The position numbers were made by a program, and so were the translations under genes. A DNA stretch of 64,000 nt from Varroa destructor (lineage: Eukaryota; Arthropoda; Arachnida; Mesostigmata; Varroidae). A model generated the notes under the pieces. The model was given only the letters and a program-made list of their open reading frames with translations, ran no database searches and had not been told where the DNA came from. The stretch's first letter is position 1. The number at the start of each line of letters is the position of its first letter. Positions 47,840 to 59,304 of this stretch are shown here, one piece after another. The stretch lies in contig NW_019211454.1 of NCBI RefSeq assembly GCF_002443255.2, positions 60,474,894 through 60,538,893 of the forward strand. The letters are read 5' to 3'.

Positions 47840-50800
47840 CACCGTCGTCCTTGGGTATCAACGGTGTCGTCTACGAGAAACTGATTACGGTTTCGAACTA
47901 AGATTCAGCATCAGCCTAACTGTGTTACTTCAAGTGATCATCTTCACGGCCGCATTTACGCTGATTGCGTCAGTAGGATAGAACAAATGAAACTAGCTTA
48001 ATTGTGCGCACCGATTGCAGGAACTTGTACCGATAATTTTTTAGAATAGTGTTTCATGGACACGCAAGGAAAGGACTAGTCGCTAAGGCGTCCAGGAAAC
48101 CGTATATGGTTTCAGAACACGACCATAATTACAGCTCTTTATCAAATTTCGTTATCAAGTCAATGTTGCAAAGAACGAAGTTTCGTAGCAGGCACTCTAT
48201 TTCTAATATGACTTGCCTGACGGGCAATGTGACTTCATTATTTAACTTAACCTGTCGAGGTTGAGCAATAATATTTCTGTATAATGAAAGCTGGAGCTTA
48301 CTCATGGTCTTAAGCAGGTGTGCGACGTGCATGAGAAGATTTGAGTTCCGCTAATCGAATAGTACCATGAAAAACAACTTCTAACTGAAACTATTTTTTT
48401 TTTTATTTTATTATATTTTATAATGTATATAATGAGTCTGTGTCACATAAGTCATCGCTAACAGCCTACAAGTGAGGCGCAGTAAACATTTACAAAACTT
48501 TGCGCTTGAAAATTGAAGTGAAACAGTGAAGCAAATTGGAGAATAGCTTTGAAGCTCTGAAACCTATAGTAACGTTTAGTACCTAATATTTACTGACCTT
48601 ACGTCAAATTGGACGCGTGTTCTGAGCTTGAAGCACACAATAAGCAAGCCCACTTTATTTAAAGGATTAGATTTAATGAATCCAATTTTCAGCACTGAAC
48701 CTTGCGTTGTCGGGTGCTTGAACAGAGCAAACATAGGCAAAATTGTTTGGCCTAAAAATAACCTACAAATGATGCATTTTCAGCCATCTTTTTCAAAGTG
48801 CACTCACGATAACAACGTACCACTGCACGCTACTAGCGCGACGCGGCCTAATGAACTTCAAGTCATATAGCGAACACTCGTATTTCTTATCGAATTGGTA
48901 ATCCGCTATGATGAAGCTTGAAGTACAGGTCTATTTTAAGATTTCGTACAACATTTCATAGAACGAATATGTATTCCAAATAGCAAGTCACGATGATCTT
49001 GTTAGGTCTCACTTCTGCTCATCTTGAAGTTGATTTCGCCTATTGGTATTGTTGTACGGGAATCGCCCAACGGATATTACATGTACTATCGTTCCACACC
49101 ATTACTCTATGATGTCCAACGCTGCTTATGGAGTCATTTACTCTGCCCCGTAGATTCAAGCAACACCGCCTGATGTAAGGCAGATAATATTATACTTACC
49201 CCATAAGTTATGGTATTATATAAGTTGCAATATAAGCTTCGCTAGCAGTGACATCGTATTCTATACTATTGTTAGGTAATAACTCATGTAGCAAGTACGC
49301 ACGTGTGCTGTAAATATAACTGCCGGACAGACTTTCGGTGCCAAACAATTACGCCAATATTGTTGAATCTGTTGCGTGTTACACTTGATTAGATTTTGTC
49401 TGTTCTAGTTCTAGACGAGATCACACGATATTTCCTGCCAAAAACCGATATGGGCTAAGAGGTGTCTTCAGCAAGATTTATGGAAAGCTCTTTATACTTA
49501 GTACGGCGCAAACCGTTGATATTTGCCGGTACACTTCTGTTACACGATACGATAGATTGGATTCGGCAATCTGAGATTAGTTGATGAACTTTAAATCATG
49601 TGTCATCAGAGCTTGTTTGCAGAAGACAAGGGTGACGCAGAAAAAAGTTCGCAGTTCCGTAAAGTAAAAAGGATATGAGTCAGTATAACAGGGTGGAGTA
49701 CTCCGAAGTATGTATTGTCCATGTTTGTGCCTCCTTCTTACGGTTCGCTAACCCCACACGTGCTCACAGTACTGCTAAATATATTTAGTGAGCAATTAGT
49801 CTACCCTTTATAAGAAAAACCAAATATACAAGACATAATTATAATACTTAGTAATAATAATAATTGCTATTATTAACAATAGTAAAAACAGGTTTTAATA
49901 ATAACTTTAGCTGGTTATTCCCATTAGAATTGTCTGGCAACAAGGCTGCCTCTAAAGTTGGAGCGAGCTTTGATACATGATTATGTCACTATTACGCATC
50001 AAACGCATAATAATTTACCTATTAAAAGTATAATATCATTATATGTTATTATAATTTTGTTAATGACAATTTTTTTTAATGCTTCAATAAAAATCTCATC
50101 AAAGGAATGAAATTCTCTGAATCTAATTCTAAGGACGTATTCTACATTTACGGTAAATGACAATAAATTAATTAGCATTAGCGGCTGCTGATCTATATAA
50201 ACGTGTTTCCAGTTCTAGGAGAAGGTCTGTTTCGTTGCTGTGCTTTTCATTGCAGGCGATCTACGGGTTGCGTCACGTAGGTCGTCTGCATATATGACTT
50301 CGGTCATCACGTAGTAAGCGTAGTCCTGATATTGCGTTAAGAGAAATAAGTCCGCTTCTCTAATGCTCGTAGAAAATTTTACTGTTATCTATCAGCATGA
50401 CAGAAGTCTTTTGAGCGCTGTTGCTTTCTTGAAGACTTATCTAACCTAATCCTAACGTGATTTAATGGGCGAATAGGTGCGCTGATAAGTCCTTTTATGT
50501 CGATGTTAGGTTTTCTTGTCCTGGCTCATCCGACGGTTGAATCAGATTTAACACAGAGCAAAATTCGGCTTACTTCAGAAAGCTCCCAAAAAGCCTGCCA
50601 GATCTTTATGATCACAACCACGGTACTTCACATCCTAACCGATATCTAATAAAACCGAGCATTAAGCTATTTCTACTTTAGATGGTATCCAGCTTGCAGT
50701 GTTACGTAGTAGTAGTTTATTGACGGCATTGTTTTTTTTAGAAACAGGGCAAAAATTGTTGCTTAGATACGCTGAAAAATTATATCAGAATCTTTCATTA

Positions 50801-52700
50801 CATTACCTCTTTTATGATCTTAGCAGAAAAGAGGAGAAATGTTCAGGGCATCTCTCGTATGATCACAGCCAAAAAAATTTGCCTGATGATTAATGACTCT
50901 ACAATCAGTGAGGTTTACTGAGGCTAAGTCGTTCACATGACAAAATGAGAGATCGACACTGTAAAATTAAATGATAGAAATTTATCATAAAATGATAGTA
51001 TCAGCTGGTCCTTGAAAAATTACACATACCGTACGCGCTAAGTGAGGCCCGTGCCTATCCTCACATGCTCGCCTTGACCGGCACTGAATGAGATACATAG
51101 CGAGGATCTCGAAGATCGGTACTGCTGTATTGAGACGAATTCGATCAGTTCGACTCTTTGGTTATTATACGATACGGTAATAAATGCTGCATCGGATGAA
51201 ACTATTGACTGAGATAAACATAGCCTTAACACCGAAATCGTCACATACTCCCTGTGGCCGCATGAGTCGTTGCGTGCTGCTTAGAAGAGACAAACTATCC
51301 ACGTATGTACAAGATATATATGATGTATATACACTTGCTTTTTATGTATGACGTTTCAGTTCTTAATGCATGCGCTACCAAAAATGGAGACTGCATGTAC
51401 ACGAGCTTCCCTAAGCTGCTGGACAACGACGCAACGCCGGCTGTGGTTTTTCCCACGTGTCTTCACTTCAGATACTAAATCGGTGGCATCCTCCGTCGTT
51501 ATCAGTCGATCGCTATACATTACACATAAAAAACTATCTAAATATATTACGTTTCGTATTGAAGGCGACAAGATCATCGGAGATAACGCTTGCCAGGCGT
51601 GGAACTTCAATAATCTATTAGGCACCTAAGGCGCGTTATGAAAGGGGTGTCACGAATTCGAAATCATCTTTCGGCCTTACTTATTGTGGTGTGGTCTGTT
51701 ATATACGAATTTCATGCTGAACCTGCCGGCGGATCGATAAGGGTTACGAATTTTTGAACCACGTCTATGCCCACATTCAAATCTAGACCTCTATGTATCT
51801 CTAATATTTAATCATTCCACAATGACATTTGCTAGCCTGGAAAATGTCTGAGGCACTCGTGTCCTTTTTTTTTTAGTTCTCTCACGCGTTCTGCTTCAAG
51901 GACCGGCTTATAAATATCAGAAAAGGATACAGGATCGGTTGAAGTAAGCGGGCCTGCCACTCATGGCCGGGTATTGTTGTTTTGTCTCTTAGATCGTAGC
52001 ACTTATTTCATAGACGCGTAAGGCAAACGGACAATCGAATCGAGCGCATTAGAGCTTTAGGTGGCCAAAGGCCCGTCTAGGAACGTACATGTAATATTAT
52101 ATACAATATATGAGTACATGTACCTTAACCAGCCAGCAAATAAATTGACAGAATAGTAAAACTAACCACTTTTGGCAATATCGAAGCATATATAGGCTTT
52201 GATAATAACAGAAAAGGAACTGAGCGGGTCAAAAGATACAGACACACTTACATTTATATAATAGTATCCACAACGATACCTGTTGCATCTGTGTCAGATA
52301 TAAACGAGAGAGTATATGGAGTATGGCTAATAAAATCCTAACGCAAGAGTGATATTAGCTTTTATTTCCTTCTATGCCTAATTTTGCCATTCTATCATTA
52401 CTTTGTGCTTCACTTCGAACTTCATACAGTAGGTTACATATAACAACAAATCAACTTAAGGCCTATCACTCGGCTTTACACAGACTGTTTCTAGTGGAAG
52501 CGCAAGTTAACCTAACCTTCCAATAGAAATGATCTGATTCTTCCAGACAGAACTATTGATGTCTTTAAAGGACCTTTACCGGCCGAGATGATGATTTACG
52601 ATACGAAGGGAATTTCTGCCTTTTGAGTTACATACTTACAATTACCGACGATTCATTTTGCACGGGCTTTCTAGACGCTGTTTAGAGGCTTTTGTGTCGT
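47840..52700. other. Long gene-free stretch
   Basis: No recognisable gene. It is AT-rich throughout, with a T11 run near 48,393 and ATA-rich low complexity at 49,850-49,910. Opposing 90-codon frames at 51,348-51,629 on both strands have no family match. An imperfect palindrome ACATGTAATATTATATAC... lies at 52,086-52,124. Confidence 0.45.
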
Positions 52701-52708
52701 GAAGTCGA

Positions 52709-52749
52709 TTTTTAACCCTGAAGTGTCGTGAGCACTTCAGGGTTAAAAA
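52709..52749. repeat. Perfect 17-bp inverted repeat, 7-base loop
   Basis: TTTTTAACCCTGAAGTG (52,709-52,725) pairs exactly with 52,733-52,749 around a TCGTGAG loop. The A-tract after the stem could suggest a terminator in bacteria, but nothing else here is bacterial and no gene precedes it. Confidence 0.93.
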
Positions 52750-52754
52750 ATGTG

Positions 52755-55700
52755 GAAACTTTACTGACAAACTTGTGGACGCAAATTTATATTCTCTAAT
52801 ATGATATGGGACTAGATTAGTTCCGGCGTTGCCCCTGGGTTCGCGCCGACTCAAGTGCCCTATTACTGCTACAGACTTAAACTTGTTACGTTCCTTGTTT
52901 TTTAAGCGCATTGTGACAGTCTCCAGCATTCGGGGTTGCGCGAACTGTCTCTTTCAGATCGTTCGCCTTCATTCTTGATAACTCAACCTAATGATACTGG
53001 CGGGAGATTTGCTGGGCTGCTTCAAGCAAGTATAGAGATGAATTCAGCTCGTTTCATCGAGAGTCTCGATGCGACTCGGTGAGGTCTTTCTCGCGGTAAA
53101 CTCGTGTCGTATACGAGTCGGCTCACATATTCTACTATATGGCTTCAATATCGTAAAGAACAGTCGGACTACTATGATCTGGATTGACATCTGCGACTGA
53201 TTACGTTTTGATAATACATGTTGGGAATTTCATTGCTTCTACAGGCTACGAGCGATCGTTCATTCATGTTGATCAGCAGCCTTCGCGGTCCATGTTCTAT
53301 AGCCACTACGATATTGAAGAATCACGTAAGTCCAACTCCGCAAACGACAACGACTACTATGGGTTGCAGCGAAGCTGACTGCTCATTGACTTCCAATCGA
53401 ATCGATTGCGTGGGCTAATTATGCCGAATAGAAGATTTTTAGAATGCCAGGCACAGTGAACACATTTTACCATTTAAATTATTGTATTTTCAATAGCTGA
53501 CCCAGAAAGCACTGATCCCAGTGACGTTGGTCATCATGGGCGTAGTATTGACGTTAGAGAAACTACTGTATACACCTCCATATCTAATATACGCTATGTT
53601 AGCCTATTTTCGCACTATAGGCTTAGTCAGGCAGCAGTAATGGTTGGTCGATATTTTCTGTCATGTTTAAACGCTGGGGCACGGGGCAAGGTCTATCCGG
53701 TTTCGAGAAGACCCCAGACCAAACATAAATACATGAATCTAATTCATAATACTCTTGGGTCAGGACGAAATATTAGTTCCGGCATACGTTCGTTAAACGA
53801 TGAAATTCATTGTGAAGTTTTTGCATGTAACATACCCTACAAATCTGAAAGGGGCGCTTGTTCGTCTAAATGGACAATTTGTAAGTTTGCAATTTTCGTG
53901 GCCTGGCAACACTCCTTCTTCGCGTCCAACAACTGTCACGCTAATAGTTCTTTAGCACAAATAGAGCAAACGCACGAAACAAAAAAGGTGCTGTCTCTAA
54001 CCTAGGAGCGCTGTAAAGTCACAGCTGTGAACGGCCATTAACTGAGCGGGCAATTCATTGCAAAACTGATGTAACCGGATAACTTCAACAAAGCCCAAGT
54101 AAAAACTTCATGCTCAGCCAACTTTACGGAAATTACTTGCCGTTTAGCTTTAGTTATATTAACTTTTCTCTCAAAACTTCTTCGTAGCGGTACAGTTTCC
54201 AATAGAACCTCAACGCCTCTTTAAGGCCAACCACCTTAAGCTACAACGAGTCAAGTAATAACAACTACGAAGCGAAATTTGTGTGTATGGCGATATCTTT
54301 TTGTCTTGTGGAGAAATTTCGACATGGTTGTTGAAACAGAGTAAACAAAGTAAATGCGGCAAGTTTCAACCTAATTTACACAGAATATCATTTGGGATAG
54401 CTATTAAGACCGTCACAGTTAACAACATGAGTTAACCTAATTATTATTGGGTGTCTAGAACATAGCTTTCTTGTTTCAGCGTGAAGATGGCGATAAACAT
54501 AGTTTAAGTTCCCCACTAATAGAGACATATAATATCATTCTGCAAAGGTCAGCCAAGGGACGCGTTGCAACATCGCTCTCCGTCACGAACAGTCAGTTCC
54601 TTTAATTTCTTAAGGAACTCAAATTTAGCTTTACTAGATATGATTACTATGATCTTGTAGAGTAACTCCTATGAGCATGATGGCATACACGAAATAGAAA
54701 GGATGCATGTGCAGACAGCTTATTTCATATTGACCGACTGTGTTCATCTTTCCCCAGGCCATCAATTCAATTAATTGAATTATGTTAATTATCGTAATTG
54801 TGGCATTACATACGCGCTATGATTATTAATTGATAATCAAAACAGACATTTATGGCCATACAAATCATCGTACACGGCCAGATTTTCTTTCGGGTCAACT
54901 ATTGTCGTAACAGTCTTCAAAGTGTTTTTTTTTTTAGGCATAATTTCCCTCACTTTTTGAACTTTGGCGGTTAATATTAATTTAAATTCTGTTTGTTACA
55001 TTTTACTATAAAACAATTGTCGATGGGTAAGAACTAAATGTTCAATATAATAATCAATTAACCCATTTCAGTATTATCATTTCACATAGTCGGTCCACAG
55101 GGCCAAAATGTTGTATTACGACGCCTGAAAAACACATTTGTATATGGATGCTTGCTTCATCCCAGCAAATGGCCGCTGCGTAGAGTTGTCGGCCATTTTT
55201 TTTCGACGCCCGGTATCAACATTTGAGATCGTGCTCGTTTGCCGTCAACGCTGCCGAAGAGAAGTAAAGGTCTCAGTAGATTTACGTTACAACGCCAGCG
55301 GTGCTGCACTTTGCGTTCACTTGTGGCTCGTATTGGGCGGTCAACAGCCACATGTTCGACCTATTGTCTGCAACGCGTTGAAGCTATAAAAATCCAATTT
55401 CGATAGCGCAAAAAAGAAATTTGGAGGCGGAGCAAAAGGAGAACCGCGTCTACCCGCAACTCTCGCTGTGTGCTCAGGTACAACTTGTCATTTTGTCACT
55501 TGAGTAGAACACGAATGATTTCGTAGGATCACTAGCTAGCATGCCCGTGGCCGGCTTGTGAACGAGGTCTTGAGCTGGCATTGGCTACTTGGGGAATGCA
55601 AAGGCGGACCTAAAGATTAGACGATGAACATGAGGGGCTCGTAGAAAACTAGACACTGGTTACCTTAGCTCTGACCTTCTTCCATTTTTCCATCTTTTCT

Positions 55701-56095
55701 GTAAATTCGATTTCATAGCTATATTACTCCGGTAGATGAGGTGGAATGAAAGCGGATGTTAACGTAGCAAGTATATGCTGCTTATGGCCCTGAATGTAGA
55801 ATCCATAAAATTCAAATAATATATAGTTATACTGTGCTCTTTGCTTTACTGCAGTCCCGGGGCTTTATATAAACACCTGGCTAAATTCACTAAACTTCTA
55901 GAGCCTGTTCCAGAATAGGACGTTTGCTTACGTTAATCCTAGTCAGAATAAATGTGCAAATTTTGAGCAGACATAGAGACATGTGTTTCACTTTTTTTTT
56001 TTGTTTTATAAAATGCTGCTGCGCTTGACGTCTTACAAACACATTAAAAGCTCAGTCCATCACGCGCCCCAACTAATAGCAAATAGTATTGCACG
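52755..56095. other. Gene-free stretch
   Basis: No recognised gene. The ATG-initiated + frame 53,640-54,005 (121 codons) has no family match, no nearby AATAAA and unremarkable composition. A somewhat GC-richer patch lies at 55,150-55,560. A cluster of short complementary words (CATCGAG/CTCGATG, GACTCG/CGAGTC) lies at 53,057-53,120. T runs occur near 54,925 and 55,990. Confidence 0.45.
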
Positions 56096-56101
56096 TCTTG
56101 A

Positions 56102-56139
56102 ATCCAAGTTACTGTTACGCATGTAACAGTAACTTGGAT
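56102..56139. repeat. Perfect 17-bp inverted repeat, 4-base loop
   Basis: ATCCAAGTTACTGTTAC (56,102-56,118) is followed after GCAT by its exact reverse complement (56,123-56,139). With so short a loop it would extrude readily. No neighbouring gene explains it. Confidence 0.95.
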
Positions 56140-56144
56140 GTTTG

Positions 56145-57030
56145 CCTGTTTTGCCTAATCGAAAAAAATATTCAACCGCAGCAGCGAAAACTACTGCAGC
56201 GCAACGTATGTGTACGACTGCATGTCGAAATCGGCTGTTTTATAATTCCTCTTTGACCTACAACGTCTCTTGTCACCTTTATTCACCGGGTAAATTGTTG
56301 TTCCCTGCCTATATATTTTATTACCTATATTATTTAATACTTTCCACAAAGATTTCATAGGTGGAATAGGCCATATCCTGCGATTAGTTTTTTTCTGGTA
56401 GGTACTTATCCTGTAAATTTTTCGTATTATGTCAGCTGGATCTGCTTATGCTTACAACCTGAAACAGCTTTTATGTTTGCCATTTTACACGACACTTATG
56501 CAAGGCAACGTCTCGACGTAGTAACAGCATAAAATAGCATGACGTTATGTCCTTTATTTATTATTGAAATCATTGTAAAAGGCGTATAGCATTTAAATGG
56601 AAACAATGAACATACATTTATCTGTACCCGATAATTATACATACGAAAATCCAAAATCGTCAGAACAAACCGCAGTTCTTTATACCTAGTAAGTGCGTGC
56701 TATATGAGAAATCGTACAGGTTTGATACCTAAAAGGTGATAGCGGTCCTAATTCTATTTATAATGCTAGCTACAAGATACAGTAGGGCCTCAGTTGTTAA
56801 TCTGTACCTTTTCATGCCCATCAGGACGAGACGAAAATCGGCATGCGATTCTAGCAGTTGCAGTTCCCGTATGGTGCGAGTTAGTGGACTTTTCATCTAA
56901 TCCGTGGACCGTATTACAGCTAAGGTCTCGTATAATGGCCAATTATTTAAATTGATCGTTACGAATTTTCCTGACAAAGGAGGTAGTTTTCTACTAATAA
57001 AGTAACATTTTGTTATTCTGAAGCCAAACT
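56145..57030. other. Gene-free stretch
   Basis: No coding similarity is seen. A 72-codon + frame at 56,142-56,360 has no family match. The sequence is AT-rich. Confidence 0.45.
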
Positions 57031-57035
57031 CATTG

Positions 57036-57180
57036 TTGAAAGTTTTATGTTTGGCACCACTGTTAGATGGCTTCATCAGATGGCTGGCTCTCAGCACGAA
57101 ATGAAGTGCGTCAACGACCGTATTCGAACCCAGACCACCACGTGAAGCCACTTGGAAGCCAAGTCAATATTTGAGCTAAC
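57036..57180 (-). mobile_element. tRNA-derived SINE (copy A)
   Basis: On the minus strand, from 57,180 downward, the sequence begins GTTAGCTCAAATATTG (degraded A-box). It continues through TGGTGGTCTGGGTTCGAATA, containing a good B-box GGTTCGAAT (57,121-57,131). The body then reads CACTTCATTTCGTGCTGAGAGCCA. The same order and wording occur in copy B at 59,148-59,302, with roughly two thirds of aligned positions matching through to the ACATAAAa segment. This defines a SINE family with a tRNA-related head and a unique body. Copies A and B lie about 2 kb apart in opposite orientation. A minus frame starting inside it has no coding meaning. Confidence 0.72.
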
Positions 57181-57645
57181 TCAATTTAGTTTATATGAGA
57201 AAAAAAGACCGTTTGAATACATCGTATACCTTATATGGATCATTCATTCATTTCTAAATAAGCGTGACTTTTTCTTGCATGATTATAATTTAATAATATC
57301 GTTACATTGCCGTTTATGGAGCTCTCAAATAAGCAGGCCCTCGTTGTACGCTTATAGATTGTAGAAAGCCTCTCTAGGTAAACTACACTTGGTAAGACGT
57401 TAGAGTCGAACATGAAACGGTCGGCATAGGAGAGGTTTCCCTGACGAACGACTATTCAAGGCCATGGAAAATGTCGGCACGCTGTTGACCAAACGTGATC
57501 TTTCTTAGTGGATAAGCGGGACAGCCACGCCCGTGGTCATCAGGATGCTGAAGGTGGGGTAGTGTGAGAAACACGACATTCACTGGTCTTGATCTGTGCT
57601 CGTTCAGTTTGTGACGTGGGGCTTTTGCGTTTCAATTCGCAACTA

Positions 57646-57651
57646 TTTATT
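57646..57651 (-). promoter_or_regulatory. AATAAA, possible poly-A signal
   Basis: AATAAA on the minus strand about 30 bases beyond the stop codon of the 57,680-58,126 frame, a normal spacing for a polyadenylation signal. The hexamer is common by chance in AT-rich DNA. Confidence 0.3.
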
Positions 57652-57679
57652 TCTGTCATCGCAATAAGACCCGCCATAT

Positions 57680-58126
57680 TTAGGTGTCAATATACAGCCT
57701 TTTTTTAGTTGTAGACATGGTACAATTTTTTCTTTGATTCAACCGCATACCATCGATAAATTGCCATAAAAAAAAGCTCTTTCGATGAGCACTTTTGAAG
57801 CTATTTACTGTTCCGGCCTCCGACTGGTCTCTTTGCTGTTTCTTAACGTGCTGGGTGACATCAAAAGTCGTATTGTTTGTCTCGTTAGTAAATACCAATA
57901 AGTTGGTAACCGCCTCGGTATCAGCATCGACCCCTCTGTACCAGCCGTTAACCGGCCAGTCAGCAGCGATGCTTGCCATATTGTTCTCTAACGTTGTGAT
58001 TTCTACTACTTTCGGTATAGTTGGTGTCGCCGTAGCGAACTCATCTGAACCGAGTACTTCCAACGAATTTCTCTTTTTTGGTTGAGCCGAAACTGGAAAA
58101 CCAAAGACAGTCGAGGCAATGGCCAT
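57680..58126 (-). CDS. Candidate small secreted protein, single exon
   Basis: A 148-codon frame on the minus strand. ATG at 58,126-58,124 is the first ATG after an in-frame TGA four codons upstream; the stop is at 57,682-57,680. The N-terminus MAIASTVFGFPVSAQPKK looks like a signal peptide with possible cleavage after SAQ, though it lacks a basic n-region. The middle is rich in Thr, Val, Asp and Asn with few Cys. It includes the sequon-dense TNETNNTTFDV (three N-x-T sites), as expected of a secreted glycoprotein. The C-terminal 50 residues are basic. No transmembrane segment follows the signal. TATAAAG lies about 95 bases upstream and AATAAA about 30 downstream. I recognise no family. One frame of this length is roughly what chance gives in 64 kb, so the case rests on composition and flanking signals. 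An internal exon of a larger gene is an alternative. Confidence 0.3.
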   Translation of the reverse strand: MAIASTVFGFPVSAQPKKRNSLEVLGSDEFATATPTIPKVVEITTLENNMASIAADWPVNGWYRGVDADTEAVTNLLVFTNETNNTTFDVTQHVKKQQRDQSEAGTVNSFKSAHRKSFFLWQFIDGMRLNQRKNCTMSTTKKRLYIDT

Positions 58127-58218
58127 CAACCAGATTCATTTGTCGATGACTGGCGAACAGCAGCGACAATGACAACGACAACAGGAAGGTTGTTTCACCC
58201 TCAACTTCTACCAAGTGC

Positions 58219-58225
58219 CTTTATA
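58219..58225 (-). promoter_or_regulatory. TATAAAG, possible core promoter
   Basis: TATAAAGG on the minus strand, about 95 bases before the ATG at 58,126. It would place a start site near 58,190 and a leader of about 60 bases. No clear initiator motif is visible, and TATA words are frequent in this composition. Confidence 0.22.
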
Positions 58226-58269
58226 CCTAATAACTTGCTAGTTAGTGGGGGCTATTTCTACGCTACTTA

Positions 58270-59145
58270 AAACTAATTAAATGAGGCTATGCAGATCTTT
58301 CCGAGCAGTTGCTACCCGCTAACAACGGAAGCTGTTTACCCTTGAGATGGCTAATCCTGATGATAGTGTGCATATGCGTACATGCGTGTGTGACTTGAAC
58401 AAAAATTTATCCTTTGACAATAAATACCTTAATTTCCTAATACAATGTATTAGCTATGTCAGTCAGTTACCCTATGGTTCCCTATGATATCAGATTATTA
58501 CGAAATATGATTTACTTACTTATGAAAAATCAGGCCTTGATAGGTTTTAAATAGTGATTCAGGTGTCTTATATGCCGTGTAAGGGTGGCATTTGCTTTTC
58601 TAGCAGTCTTTCGTTCTGAATAAATTGCTTGTTTTTACATACCTGGAAACCTTACGCAACTACAATAGTTGACTTGTGGTCAAGGCATAAATCGCCGTTG
58701 GCTTTGGAAATTATTTTTTTTAAACGTACAATGTAACACCAGTTTGTTTGTCAGCTTTGATGATTCATAGTCCCCATTGCGATTTGAAACAGTACGTACA
58801 AGCCTTCGCGGCAGTCAGTCAACATAAATAGCATCTACAGCTATGTTAATGTGTGTCGAAGGAGTGAAGTTGAAGGGAACGTACTTTTTGGCTCGTTAGC
58901 CATCACTGCGGCAACAAAAAGTTGCGGAAAATATACAATGAAATACATTAATCTATACTTGACACCTCGGCATGCGACACCTATCCTTCTATAAATTCGT
59001 CTTCTCGCTTAATTAAAGAAACTGAAAAGTGTTTATTAGAACCGTTCTTAAGTAGATGAAAACATGCCATGAGTATTACAGAAATGTTGTATAAGGCGAG
59101 ACGACGTTGATTCCTGCAACATCCGGTAGGTTCGTTAATCGTCAT
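58270..59145. other. Gene-free stretch
   Basis: No coding similarity. It includes the second copy of GATTTGAAACAGTACGTA (58,781-58,798), which also occurs at 42,065-42,082. Confidence 0.45.
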
Positions 59146-59147
59146 CG

Positions 59148-59302
59148 TGATAGCTTAGTGTGTAACACATGGCCTACTAGTCTTTGAGACACGTTGCGGT
59201 CTAGGTTCGAACCTGGGCATAGACAAACTTCATTTCACGCTGAGAGCCAACTCTCTGAAGGAATGCCTAGCGGCGATACCGGACATAAAGCTTCAGACAT
59301 AT
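59148..59302 (+). mobile_element. tRNA-derived SINE (copy B)
   Basis: The best-preserved copy. The A-box-like TAGCTTAGTGTG is at 59,151-59,162 and the B-box GGTTCGAACC at 59,204-59,213. The spacing of about 50 bases is close to that of tRNA genes. The tRNA-unrelated body AAACTTCATTTCACGCTGAGAG runs to about 59,302. The head does not fold into a clean cloverleaf, so it is a retroposon rather than a tRNA gene. Related copies lie at 57,036-57,180 and 34,078-34,150, both inverted. No poly-A tail or target-site duplication is recognisable, consistent with age. Confidence 0.75.
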
Positions 59303-59304
59303 AG

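Noticed and set aside
52709..52760. Rho-independent terminator
   Set aside because: The stem is followed by A rather than T on the + strand, no gene precedes it and the context is eukaryotic. The minus-strand orientation (stem then T run) also has no gene before it.
59148..59215. Functional tRNA gene
   Set aside because: A and B boxes are present but acceptor and anticodon stems do not pair, and the sequence continues into a SINE body shared with another copy.
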